This document shows, one piece after another, positions 39,517-51,272 of a stretch of 64,000 nt of DNA. The position numbers and the translations under genes were made by a program. The stretch comes from Chamaea fasciata (lineage: Eukaryota; Chordata; Aves; Passeriformes; Sylviidae): assembly GCA_029207755.1 (NCBI GenBank), contig JARCOQ010000025.1:4704820-4768819 (forward strand). Direction: 5' to 3'. The notes beneath the pieces were generated by a model, which did not search any database, was not told the DNA's origin, and saw nothing but the letters and a program-made list of their open reading frames with translations. The number at the start of each line of letters is the position of its first letter. The first letter of the stretch is position 1.

Positions 39517-40574
39517 GTCTAGCTATAATTAATTCCAAGTGGATTGTGCATTGTTTGTGCATGGCAGTCCCTGCTTCTGCAGGGGACAGAGGATGAGCAG
39601 CATCCATGTGCTGGGGTTCAGGGGTGCTCAGGGCCCCAGCCTGTCTTTAATGGGATCTCGTTACACTGGGAGTCCTGCACCCCCACTTTGCTGTGACAGC
39701 CTGGGAATGAGAGACCCTGAAGCCCCTTCACGCACACACACAAAAAAGCCAACACAACCAAAAGCAATAAATCTTGAATTCTGAAGCTCATCCTGTTGGA
39801 CGGGACAGGGCTGATAAGAGTCGCTGGCTCGGGCACCATTCCCAGGGAAGTCGGCCAGCTTCCAGGGATCCAGCTCGTGGTGGGTCCGTGAGGACATGGG
39901 CTCACAGGGGGGAGATGCCTGATGTGCTGGGATCCTCGGGGTGCCCTGAGCACCAGGTGATCCCATTCCTGGTCAGGGCTGAGGTGTTTTGCTGGTGGTT
40001 TTGCTGCAGGTGCTTTGGAGGATGCTGGCACTCGGTGAGACTTCACAAAATGCTTGGTTGTTGAACTCCTGTGGGCTTGGGGTGGTTTGGAGGAGCGTTG
40101 GCCAAAGCATCGGGGGTGTGTTGTGGTGGTTTGGTGAGGAGGAAGGTGAGGTTTTCCTTTGGGAAGGCAGGGTTTGGGGCACAGTGCTCCTGTGGGCTTT
40201 CCAAGGCCAGGCAGGAGGAGAGAACGGATCCGTGATCAGGATCCAAACATCTGAGCCCAATCTCCAAGCTGGAGGGTCCTGGCTGCCTTGGGAAGCTCCA
40301 CAGTGGCACATCAGGGGTGAATGGGGGTGAAGAGCAGGAGACTACACTCCTGTTGTCACTGACGTGAGGTGATGACTGTCCCCTGGCCAGCACAGCCAGT
40401 CCCTTCCTTAGGACAGGTCTGGCACCTCCTGCACTGACCCTGGCAGATGTTCCTGAGGAGAATGTGCCCTGGTGGGAGAGTGGCTCTGGGCCCTTGTTTG
40501 GGACACAAGGAACAGGCCCAGGGTCAGTGCTCAGGCGTTTGGCTCAGGGTGGGAAGGGTCAGTGAGGGCCCTGG

Positions 40575-40727
40575 CTGGGAGAGATCCACAGCTGGGAGAG
40601 ATCCATGGCTGGGAGGGATCCATGGCTGGGAGGGATCCACAGCTGGGAGAGATCCGTGCCTGGGAGGGATCCACAGCTGGGAGAGATCCATGGCTGGGAG
40701 GGATCCATGGCTGGGAGGGATCCATCA
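40575..40727. repeat. 17-bp minisatellite, nine copies
   Basis: Nine copies of a CTGGGAGRGATCCAYRG unit, with variation mainly at the AGAG/AGGG and CACAG/CATGG positions. It lies in the inferred KCNA2 3' UTR and is unrelated in sequence to the 17-bp array at 28109. Confidence 0.9.
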
Positions 40728-40894
40728 GCCCACACGGAGCAGAAGGGTCCAGACTTCTGCCTCGCACAGAGAAATGGTTCCCCTACAGCTTTTAATGGGA
40801 TTTGTGCCTGCAGGTCGGAGCTCTAGTGCTATTTCTAGCTTTGCTTCTGACTCACTGATGTGATCTTGAACCAGTTTTTCAGGAGGAGACTGTG

Positions 40895-40930
40895 ATATTT
40901 TTTTCTTTTTTTTTTTTTTTTTTTTTTCTT
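40895..40930. repeat. Poly-T tract
   Basis: Nearly pure T run in the inferred KCNA2 3' UTR. It could be an internal U-rich element or a retroposon-tail relic on the minus strand. Confidence 0.7.
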
Positions 40931-42069
40931 AAGGAATGTGGTTTGTGAGAGTCTGGGCCTGTTTCTGTGGAGATGCTGAGCATCCCAGTCTCCTCCTGAT
41001 TCTGAAAGGTGCAAAAATGATCTGCAAAGTGGCTCAGACTGAGGATGCTAAATTAGGGGCTGGGGAAGGGGAGGGTCCCATAGCTGTGTTAGAGCTCATC
41101 AGGCCCCTAAACAGAGGTAGTCTGGTTCCTTTCCTCCTCCTCTGGAGCCATTTCCCTCTCTCCAGGCCTGGAAGACTGGAGCTCTCCGGTCTGTGGAGGT
41201 GCTCCCGGCTTGGCACCCGGAGGAGGCAGCATCTCTATTTTAGTTTTAGCCACTGTGCCATGGTTTTGGAGAGATGGAAAGCTGTGATTACAGAGCAGGT
41301 TGTCTTCTAACACCCAACCTCGTGCCCAAGCCTGCAGGCAGCCCATCAGCTCTTTCAGATCTTCCAGAATATCTGCTGAGGGCAATGGGGTGAGGCTCAT
41401 GTACCAGCTGGATGCTACCAAGTGATTAGGAAAAAATGATCTCTTTGGAGCACGATGTTTTAATGGGAAAATTAATCTCTGCAGTGACTGTGTCAAAGTC
41501 CTACAGATTTGAACACTGAGCTATAAGAAGAAAAGGATCTCTGGATTGGCGTAATGAGAGTGTGGCACGTGGGTGTATAAATATGGGCATATTTGTGCAT
41601 AAATACACAGAAGGAGAGAAAAAGACAGAGGAGGAGGAGGTATTTCAGGAAGGACCTTGCTTTGTTATCAGATAATTCCTGGGTCAGCCCTTGAAACGGC
41701 TGCCAGAGCCTTGAAGCTTTCCCAGAGCTTGCAGTACACGTGGGGATGGGTCCGAGGGAAGGAGATCTGGATCTCGCCTTGGGAGTGGAAGCATCCTGAG
41801 GGTCTGGTGGCATTCAGCTCCTCACAGCCCTCTGCAAAGAGCAGCTTTGCAGAGTCTCTGTTCCGAGCTCCAAGTCCCGGCTTGGGCCAGTCACGACCAT
41901 TTCTGTGGCTGTGCAGAAGCAGAGGGATTTGGTTGAGATGCAGATGCTGTGCTGCACCAAGTGGGCTTTGGGGTTATTGTTTGTCATGACTGGGTTTTAA
42001 GTCTCTTAAACTGTGGCAACTTTTTGTCCCAGTGTGGTGGCTCCTGTTCTGGAGCCAGGGTAGTTTTAT

Positions 42070-42200
42070 CATGGAATCCTGGAATGGTTTGGGTTAGAAA
42101 AGACCTTAAAGCTCACCTTGTTCCACCCCTGCCGTGGACAGGGACACCTTCCACTAGACCAGGTTGCTCCAAGCCCCGTCCAACTTGGCCTTGAAACCTT
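42070..42200 (-). mobile_element. CR1 LINE 3'-end fragment, reverse orientation
   Basis: The plus strand shows CTGGAATGGTTTGGGTTAG, CAGGGACACCTTCCACTAGA and CCGTCCAACTTGGCCTTGAA. It would lie inside the inferred KCNA2 3' UTR. Confidence 0.9.
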
Positions 42201-43388
42201 TTCTCAAGATCTTTACCATGAGACCTTATCCCAAGGTCTACACCCATGGGAGTTATCCATGGGAGTTATCCGTGGTGGTCACTCATGGGAACTGGTCAGT
42301 GTGCTGCAGGGGTGAAGTGGGCTGAGGAAAGAAGGAGTCAGCCCCAAACCATTTTGGTTTGCACTCAAATGAAGGCTGTGGCTCTCTCCTCACACTCCTG
42401 GCAGCATCTGACCTTCTCCCCGTGACACATCCCTTGGTCCCTCCTGTCGGGGACCGGCTGTTGCCCCTGCCAGGAGCCCCAAGGAGGAACAAGGGTTCCC
42501 CCCAAGCACCAGCTACTGCTCTGCCCTTCCCCAGCCCTGTCAGCACCCCTGGCCTCGGTGTCCCTGTGATGTTTCTGCATTTGGCTGCCCAAAATTCACC
42601 CCCTGCTCGGAAATGGGTGCTCTGATCCTGCCGTGTCCCATCAAGAGGAGAGGGCCCAGCCCAGGGGTGAAGCAGCCCTGGGAGCACAGCACTGATTTAC
42701 ACCTGGGGAAAGGATCCCCCAGCCCAGTTGTGCGTGACGAGAGATAAATCCCTAATTCATGTTTTTCCTCCAGGGAGGGGATGTTTTGGCTTGTAGGAGC
42801 TGCTGGACATCGTGTAACCACACCAGGTCCATGCACATGGACCCACCACGTCCCCTCCCCAGCCCTGCCTGGCTGTCCTGAGCTTGGGGTTGGTCTTCTG
42901 GGGTTTGGTTTTTTGATTATGATTTTTTTAAATTTTTTTTTTTCTGCTGCCTATAAGATGTAATTATCCATTTGCACTTGCTCCCTCATTGTTCGAGACT
43001 GTGCTCTTGTCCTCCAATGTCGTCCCCGAAGCACAAGGGGGAAAAATGGGTATTGGATCAACCCTGCATGTGGTGCCTAATTTGAGCAAATCAATAGGAA
43101 GAGGAAATCCAAGAAGGACTCATCCTAAGGATGCTGGAGCTGAACCTTTTGTTTCCATGGTTACGGGAGAAATGGGACCAGGAATGGAGAGAGGCCTATA
43201 AACTGTTAAAGGAGGACTCTTGGGAATTTCAAGTCATTTAACCATGCGTTTGCTAGACACAACTTTAGACACCAGCTGGATCCAAATTGCACAGTGTTTA
43301 TAGAAATTCCTGCTTTATTGACGGCCGGGGGTGCCGGGGGAGGGTGTGGGAAGGGGCTGGGGCCCCCCGAGTCAATAAGGCCGCCCAT

Positions 43389-43506
43389 TGTACATAGGTA
43401 TACAGAGCTGTGTACATACATATCCAAATGAGCATTTGCTGTCTGGTTTATCATCAGTGTACATAATTTATTCTTCACAGAGTATCACAAATTTTTTTTG
43501 TAAATA
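43389..43506 (+). promoter_or_regulatory. KCNA2: Cluster of four Pumilio-type recognition octamers
   Basis: The Pumilio consensus TGTANATA occurs at 43389-43396, 43411-43418, 43458-43465 (all TGTACATA) and 43499-43506 (TGTAAATA). All are on the + strand within 118 bases and just upstream of the candidate distal poly(A) signal. PUM proteins bind this octamer in 3' UTRs to repress or destabilise mRNA and to control dendritic mRNAs. That these act on KCNA2 depends on the 3' UTR reaching here. Confidence 0.6.
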
Positions 43507-43525
43507 TCGGCACTAATTAAGAGAA

Positions 43526-43531
43526 AATAAA
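43526..43531 (+). terminator. KCNA2: Candidate distal KCNA2 poly(A) signal
   Basis: AATAAA in an AT-rich context, followed within about 40 bases by a TG/GG-rich stretch (43564-43582). It sits at the right edge of the AT-rich block holding the Pumilio sites. Confidence 0.5.
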
Positions 43532-44509
43532 TATGTATATTATTGAGGAGTTATTTTGATATCAGTTCTGTGGAGGGTGGGAGAGGAAAAGGACAAAGTA
43601 ATTATGTTTTTTGGTATGTTTTTTTCTCGAAAACTAAACCCTCTGTGAGAAGAGAAGGAAACGGGCTGAACCAGGGGAAATCAGTTTGTGCTCCACCATC
43701 AGCCAGGCTGCAGGGGCAGAGTCCCAAAACCCCTGAGAGGAGGAGCTGATGGGTCACGGTGACGGATGTTGGACATGCTGCATGGTGTCTACAGCATTCC
43801 CGTGGGATTTGTTCCAGAACAGCTCCTGCAGTCACACCAGCAGAGGGGAAGGGGCTGGAACCTGGGCCAAGCCCATGTTCCCCATGGCTCCCCACTCCTG
43901 CAGCTGGGATACCGGCCACATCCAAGCAGGTAACAGGGAATGGGGGACCAACCTGCTCTTGGAAAACTTGTGGGCAGCCAGTGGATGGTTTTGGAAAGTC
44001 AGTGATCCCTCTTGGAAGAGGGAGAAGCAGACAGACAGGGATGGTGCTGGCAGCACATCATCTGGGGGGTTGTATCCCTGGAGGTGTCTCCTGGTAGGAT
44101 CTCTGGAAGGAAATGGGGATGGGATCCTTGGGGTGGCTTCAGCGGTCCTTGCAGAGGAGTGGTTGGTTTGTCCATGCCCAGGGAACAACTGCAACAATGT
44201 TTTCCCTTGCTGTTTGGTCCTTAGCAGCAAAGGGCAGGGAAGGTGTTTGGGCCACTTGGCTCTCGTGGGTTTGCCTGTTTGTCTGGTGGCTTTCACAGCC
44301 AGCGTGGCTGCTCTGGGCTTCCCTTCTCACAGGATGCGCAGAGCATCCTCTCTGTGTGCAGAGGATGGAGGTGTAACACAAAGAGAACAAAGAGATTCTC
44401 CTTCTCCCATGGTGGGTTGGCCCTGCTCGGCTCTGGGATGAGGCACCACCAGGTAGCCCAAGGGTGAGTGCCAAACCTCCTTGTGAACCACTCCAGACTG
44501 CTCATACTG

Positions 44510-44625
44510 GCCGTGGAGGAGCCCCTGGTGTGGGCTGAGTCAAGGCTTGGGTTCAAGTGTCACCGTGTGGCCAAGGAGAGGTCCTGTCCCATCCCGTGCC
44601 TCAGTTTCCCCGTCTATAACACCAT
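44510..44625 (-). repeat. MIR-like SINE relic
   Basis: The plus strand contains GTGCCTCAGTTTCCCCGTCT. On the minus strand the order is a GAGGCACGGG core, then CTTGGCCACACGGTGACA, then TTGAACCCAAGCC. This reproduces the MIR order (core, GCCCAAGGTCACACAG-like, GAACCCAGG-like), making it the best-preserved relic in the window. Confidence 0.55.
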
Positions 44626-47554
44626 TTGCTAAGCTGGATCCAGCAAATTGCAAATCCAAATTCAGTATCAGGACAGTGAATATGCAGGAATGGGTGGCTG
44701 AACCCATGGGTGGCTCTTGTCGGGGGCAGAAGAGGTGTTCAAGAGCAGCCAGTTAGGAATGTGTGGGAAAACCATTGGAGTGCACAAAAAGTAGCAGAAG
44801 TGTTTATGAGCAGGCCACCCTGAGGGAAGTGTCACACCATTTGCTGCAGAGCTGAGTGGAAGCAATCCCCAAACTGGGCCACTCTGTGCCCCTCAGCCCC
44901 ATCCCCAGGCCCGGGGGAGGCTCCAGCTGGCTCTGGCAGATGCCGAACCCTTCCCGTATCGGTGTCCTGTTGGCTTGTGGGCTCATAAATATCTAAACAC
45001 AAAGTGGTACCAGGAGTTTGCGGCAGAGGCTGCTCTGCACGGGCTCTCAAGGCGACGGCAGCGGAGGCTGCGAGGCAGACACGGTAATTATTTTAAATTG
45101 CCGGGCTGTCAGCGTGCGGCACCAGCCCAGCCGCGCTCCGAGGATGCAGGAGGTGCCATCAGGGGTGTGCATCCTCCTCCAGCCGAGCTGCTTGGCCTTG
45201 TACACCCTTCAAAGAGGCCAGGAGAGGCTGGGAGGGTCGCCCAGCCAAGGTGGAGAGCTCCCCACGCCCGGACAGCTCTTTGTCCCCAAGCTCGGCGTCT
45301 CCCCACCCGTGATCCTGACTGCGGCGAGCGGCCGATCCCCGCCGAGCCCAGCCTGGCTGGCTCTGCTGTGCTCACTGACCTACTTTCTGCCACTTTCCTC
45401 GCCGTGTGTCGCCTCTCTGGCAGCCAAAACCCCACAAAACCTCTCGTGGATCCAATCTGGAGCTCACAGAGACCCCCGGTGTGGGCATGGTGATGCTCCC
45501 CATCACTCCGGGACCACCCCGCATGATCTGCAGGGGCTCCTCTCCCTGCCCAGGGGCTCAAGCCCTCCGAATCCTGCTCATTTCCATCGAGGAAGGAGAG
45601 GATTCAAGTGCCAACAAAGCATTACCTCTGCTGTTCTCCTGGAAAGCTCGGGACGCTCAAACCCCATTACAGCCCATCGGGTGTGCCCCAGGGACCAGCA
45701 GGAATTTTTAGCCCTCCTGGCTGCCTGTGAGCAAATCTGCTTCCATTTGGCAAAGTGGGCACTGGGATCCTGAGAGCACTTCCTGGGCCAGGGCTGGAGA
45801 AGGCCATTAGCTGAGATGCTGAGAGTGGGAAAGGGAAAACGATCCCAGAGCCTGGGATGCTGTCGCCCTCCCGGTGGTGCTCCGTGGCTCTCTGGGGTGC
45901 TGGGGCTGGGGTGGGAGCTGGTGTTGAGTTGAACCATCACGGCTGCAGTCCTGGTGATTCCAAGGAGCCTTAACCAGGCAGCTGAGTACAAAACATTTGC
46001 AAGGGTGGGCGTGTGAAGCTGGGCCCCCACAATCTATCTTTAGGTAACCTCTAGGCAAAGGTTTGGAGCTTGCACAGCTCCGAGATGAACATTTATCCTG
46101 CAGCTCTGGAAATCAGGCCAGGTCTCTCTTTCTCCTTCCCACTTCCTCCTTGCTCCTTCTTCTCCCTCCTTTGCATTTGTGCTGGGTGTTGAAAAACCTA
46201 TTCCTGGGAGCAGCTCTCTCATCTGCACCCCAGCACAGTGTCCAGGGTGGGAGAAGGGGGGGGTTAGCCAAAGGAGAGCAATATTTGGGTGTCTTTAATA
46301 TGAATCTGTGCTTTTACAGAGCCAGAACTGAGTCTGTGGAGGCCCCACATCTACAAAGCTTTAGGGCAGAAAAATAAGATCCGAGGACTAAAGCCGGCTC
46401 TCCCCAAATATTAGAGCTCCCCCAGTAGTGCGGCCCCTTGTTCCAATGTCACCACAATTTCATGGAGAGGGCGCTTGGTGCCTTCCTCAGCCCAGAGTGC
46501 CGAGGTCCTGCTTGGCCGTTTTGGTGATCTGAGCCTCCCTGTGCTGGGGACAAGCCATGGCGAGACTGCCTCAGCTGTTTTATCTAAAAAAAAATGGTGG
46601 GACAATCTGGGCCCAGGGGACCTGGGAAGTTTTTCCCAAAGGCTCAGCAGAAGGTTTACCCCTCTCCTGCTCTCTGTGGCTGCTGTTGCCGGGCAAAGCT
46701 CGCTCGCCACCATGGGTGGGCCCAGGAGTTGTGGGCGTTGATCCATCCCAGGATTCCATGATGTTCCCAAGACGAGTCTTTGGGAGGTTGTTGGTTTAAA
46801 GGCTGCCTTGCTGAGTTCACAGGGACCCAAGGGGACGGGGGCTGCAGCCCCCGGCTTGGCAGAGAAACCCCAGGGCTGGCGAGAGCTCAGAGTTTGTTTT
46901 TGCTGCTTCTTTAATGCAGCCGAAAGCCGCTCCCGGCAAGAGCTGCGCCGGGGTTTGGGGAGCTGGAGATGCCAAGGTCATCCTGCTGCTGCTCACATCC
47001 TCACGGAGCCCAGCCTGGCACAGCCCACCCGCTTGCCCCCGCAGCTGCCCTGACCTCCCTGAGCACCTCTGGGGGCTGCAGGCACGGAGCAGGGTCAGGC
47101 CCCAGGGATTTGGTTTTACCCAGCGAGAGGTGAAGGTTTGGGGCAGGCAAGGGAAGCAGAACAAATCTCTTCTGCCAGGCACCTGCTCCCTGCCTCGGCA
47201 GAAACGCCAGCGGCGCAGCGTTTGAGAGCGGAGCCTTTTCCGCTTAGGAGCGGGGTTGTCTTCCACTGTCCTTTTATCCTTGGCTAATTAAAGGCAAATC
47301 TCTGCTGAAGGAACGCAGTTCTTCATAGCTGAGCTTTAATAACTAGAAAGTGGCTGCAAATGCTTGGAGGCAGCCGCAGAAATCCTGGGCAGAAATAGCA
47401 TTTTTATCTCGCAGCTTACCAGCTTTGGCTGCGGGGATAATAAATTCCTGAGTTGTAGAAGGAGGCGACGGCGGATACAGCCCCGTATTGTCCGAGTTTA
47501 CAAAGGGATCAGTTGGATGGATCAGCTGAACTCACAGCTCCTCCCTGAGCAGGA

Positions 47555-47640
47555 CAGCAGAGATCCCATGGCAGGGGATTGGAACAAGGTGACCTTTCAG
47601 GTCCCTTCCATCCCAAACCGTTCTGTGATTCCATGAGATT
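47555..47640 (+). mobile_element. CR1 LINE terminal fragment
   Basis: Blocks CATGGCAGGGGATTGGAAC, GGTCCCTTCCATCCCAAACC and TTCTGTGATTCCATGA, with terminal octamer remnants. Confidence 0.85.
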
Positions 47641-50134
47641 ATGAGGCCGTGGCGAGGTGCCAGCAGTCCCTGGGGGACTGTGGGGAAGGGATTGAGTGAA
47701 TTATGTCCCAACAAACAAAGGTGTTTGCTGCTCCCTGGGCAGCTGGTTCTGGGTCCAAGTCCTCTCATCCCAAGGAGGGGTCTGCAGGCAGCGGGATCCC
47801 ATCTGGAAGGAGCGTCACCCAGCTCCAGCTGTTGCAGGGGTAGGTGAGGGAGGTTGGTCCCAGATGTTGGGTGAGATGTTTAAGAGGGATCCTGTGGAGC
47901 TCAAAACCAGGCTGGAAGGTGGAAAGCGTGAAGGGAAGGTGGATCATGGCTCTTGCTTTCCCCTTTTGCAGCAGCTGCTCTCTGCCCCCTGCCAGCCCTG
48001 CATGGTGGGAGGGCTTGGCTCCAAACCTTGTGTTTTATCCCTGTGGGAGGATTGGGCAGGACCGAGGGGAAGGAGCGGGGCTGGAGGTTGATTTTGCAGC
48101 TTCAGCTATCCAAACCCAAGCAGTCTGGTCTGCTGGGGTCACCTGGGGCTCAGTGTGCTCCATGGAGAGACTGGCACCTCAGAGGGATGGAGGGATGAGG
48201 CTCCCCTTGGCTGTTGGCCTCCCTCCAGCAACCGCACAGATGGCTGCAACTTCTTCCACTTGCAGACTAGTCTGATCCATGCTCTTGAGCATTCACATGC
48301 TGGTTGTTTCCACTCTGTAAAAGGCAGAAGAATTTAACCCTGAAGGACCTCCATCAAATCAGAGAGAAGGATGCTCTGCACTTGTGTAACATCTCCCAGC
48401 CAGGCAGCCCACAGCGCTTCACTCACAAATGTTTTTAAAGGTTTTGGGTTACTGTAATGCCCTGAAACCCTTAAGGATGAAAAAAAAACCCCAGAGCAAT
48501 GGAAGATTTGGTATAACAGGGCATAATTTCACGGAGACAGACACCAAAAATAAGGATGTGGCATCCAGTAAGACTGGCAAGGAGCAGGCATGGGAGAGTA
48601 ACTATTATTATTCTGATGCTGATGTTGCGTGGCTCTTACACAGTGCTTTTCATTAGGAGCTCTAAAGTGCTTTAGGAAAGAGGAGACTCAGATGTCTGGG
48701 CCGTCTGCAGTGTTTTCAGCAGAGGAGGGCAGGCGATGGTCTGATGCAGAAGCTCTTACTGCAGTTCACTGGTTGCAGGGCAAGGTCCTCCTCTGCTCAG
48801 CTCCTAATGGCATTTTAGTTATTCTTCAGCTTCCAGAAATCTCCCTGTGCTCCACACACACAGGGCTGTGGTCCTGCCAAACCAGCGCAGAGCTGGGGGG
48901 ACACCCCTCCTCACGAGCATCCCGCTCCCCTCCACCCCCCAGCATTCCCATCCCACCTGCAATGGGCGCAGCAGTCACGCTAAAATCCCAGCATTTCTGA
49001 TCGTTCCAACAGCAGCCTTGCCGTGGTGGGAGGAGGCACGAGGTCCCCGGGGGAGGACACTTGGTGCAGGCCCCCGGAGGGGTTTGTGCTGCGCAAGGAC
49101 GGACAGAAAGGGCAGCACAGAGCTCCTGGCACAGCTCTGCGGCACAAATTCTCCTCTGCTTTTCCTCCCCGCTCTGGCCGGGGGCCAGCAGGTAACAGGA
49201 GCTGCCCTCTGCCGTGGCCCTGCGGATGCCTGGCTCCCGGACCCCGGGCCCATCCCTGGGGCGGCGGCAGCTCCAGCCTTGCAGCCCCCTCGGGGCAGGT
49301 CGGTCCTTGCATCCCCCCGGTGCCTGCAGCACCCGGGGGCAGGGAGGAGCTGCTGGAGGCGAGCTGGATTCCTGGAAATACTGCTAGGCAAAGAACAGAA
49401 GTTCAGTCCGGGATGATCCTGGGTGCTGCCGATGTCCAGCCTGCGGCGAAAGCAGCCTGGGTTTGAGGGGCAGCACTGGAACTGCCCTGGACTCTCCTGG
49501 GGGGTTTGCAGTGAGCTCAGCCTTGGCCTGGCCTCCTCCACCTGCGGGGACTGAGGATTTTGGCTGCCTTTGCGATTTGGCTCCTTAAGGATTGGAAAAT
49601 TGCGCTGTTTGGCAGAGGGTACCCCAGACCAGGCCACATCCATGGGACATGCTCAGGACGTAGTCCAGTATGCAGGGACATGAAAAACAACCCATCAAAT
49701 CCCAGTGAGCACTGGTTTGAGATTCCTCCATTCCCCAGTTCAGCCTTAGTGGCGATGCTGAAGGGGAAAATAACCCACGGGTTTAGCTCGAGTGGTTTCC
49801 TGGTGGGATGGGGGCACCGTGGCCATGGTGGGAATTGTCACAGGGAGAAAACAATCCGTGTCAGCTCCAGAAAGAGAAGCCAAGACACCTTTACCAGAGC
49901 AGAGGCATTGCTTTGGTGAGTGGGATGGCAGTGGGATGCCCCGCTGGTGGGAAAGGGTTTGCTCAGGTGGGCTCTCCCTGGCAGGGGCTCGGGGAAGGCT
50001 CGATTTGGCTCTGCTGGGTGATGTGGCTCCCAGGAACTCGTCCTCTCCCCAGCAGCATCCCAGGAACTCGTGCTCTCCCTCCCCAGCAGCAGCCGCAGAA
50101 GCGCCAGCTCAGCACAGCGGCACAGCTCCTCGGC

Positions 50135-50230
50135 TCGAGGATTAGCCGCTCATTTGCCATAAATAGAAAACGGGGAGAATGTGTTCGACTGTATGAAATA
50201 CACCCCGAGAGGCCGCTGATGCGCGGGAAG
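50135..50230. promoter_or_regulatory. Candidate regulatory element with a MEF2-like site
   Basis: Contains CCATAAATAG (the reverse complement CTATTTATGG fits the MEF2 consensus) in a non-repetitive stretch between GC-rich flanks. Confidence 0.2.
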
Positions 50231-51217
50231 ATGAGCGTGTCCTATCGATCCCTGTCCTCATCCCGCTGCCCGCCTCCCTCCCGGCAGGGGTGACCCTCCC
50301 GCCCCGTGCTGACCCCGAGGCCTGACCCTGTGCCGGGAGCGGGGGATTTATCACCGTGCTGGTGCTCCTTGCGAGGGAGGAGGCCTGGAGCCGGGCTCCT
50401 CACCGGGCCGGTCCCCCGGGGCACGTCATTCCCAGGAGGAGTTCTCCCGATCGGTCTCGGTGTTGGGAGCCCCGTCATGGTCAGCAGAGAGAAACTCCTC
50501 CGCATGATTCATCCGGCTTAATTTAGCCATTTGCCTCGGGGTAAGAAGAGGAAAGCCTGAAAAGAACCTGGTTTTCTGTATTTGTGGTGGAAGGAGTCAG
50601 GGAAACAAGCCCAGATGGAGCATAGATGCCCGCTCCTGGGCCAAGGGATGCCACTCAGATTTCCAGGGCTCCAGTGCTGGGAAGACCCTTATTAGACCTA
50701 ACTGTGTGGGGTGGGATGACTTTGACACGTGTCCATGGCTGTTACTGCTTCCCATCCCCAGCTCCACACCTGGATCCCAATTTTCACAGTGGAGCCGTGA
50801 GCACGTTTCCCTCCACGCTCCCAGGCAGTGCCTTTCATGCCTACAGAGAAGAGAGGAGACCCCTGTGGATGCTCCTTTCTGGGCCTCCTGCCTTTGGCGT
50901 GCTGGGATGTGCTTTCCTGGCTGCCTGTGCTCCATCTGCTGCGGTGGCTTGGCTTTCCCAAGGAGAGCTCCTGCCAAGCCAGGACGAGTCCAATAGGCAG
51001 CCAGCACAGCACTGGGGGTGCCACAGGCCTCGGTGTGGGCAGGGGACACCAGGTTTAGGGGACAATAAAGTCCTTGTGTGGCTCTGCAGGGTGGCACCTC
51101 TTGCCCCAACATCCGTGGACCAACTGAGCTTGTTTGCCTGAATCTTTTCAGCAGGAATGCACAGAACCAGGTCTTGTCCAGGCTTTGCTGCTCTGCACGG
51201 ATGGCTTTCCCTTGTCT

Positions 51218-51272
51218 GAGTTGAGCTGGGTGGTTGATGTGGAGAATTGAGCTGGGCGGTTGATGTGGAGAA
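51218..51272. repeat. 26-bp direct duplication
   Basis: Two near-identical adjacent copies of a TTGAGCTGGGYGGTTGATGT-containing unit. Confidence 0.75.

Larger units (their letters stand above)
37344..43550 (+). other. KCNA2: Probable long KCNA2 3' untranslated region
   Basis: No coding sequence follows KCNA2 here. The human KCNA2 3' UTR is known to be many kilobases long. In this window an AT-rich block (37930-38450) with TATTTAT-type AU-rich elements follows the gene. A second AT-rich block (43210-43550) ends with AATAAA at 43526, a GT-rich downstream stretch and four Pumilio octamers. I infer that the main distal transcript end lies near 43550 and that shorter forms may end near 38000. A CR1 fragment and a 17-bp minisatellite would lie inside this UTR. 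Confidence 0.5.

Noticed and set aside
43749..44441. 230-codon plus-strand frame.
   Set aside because: Random-looking Gly/Cys/Ser/Trp composition, no domain and no supporting promoter.
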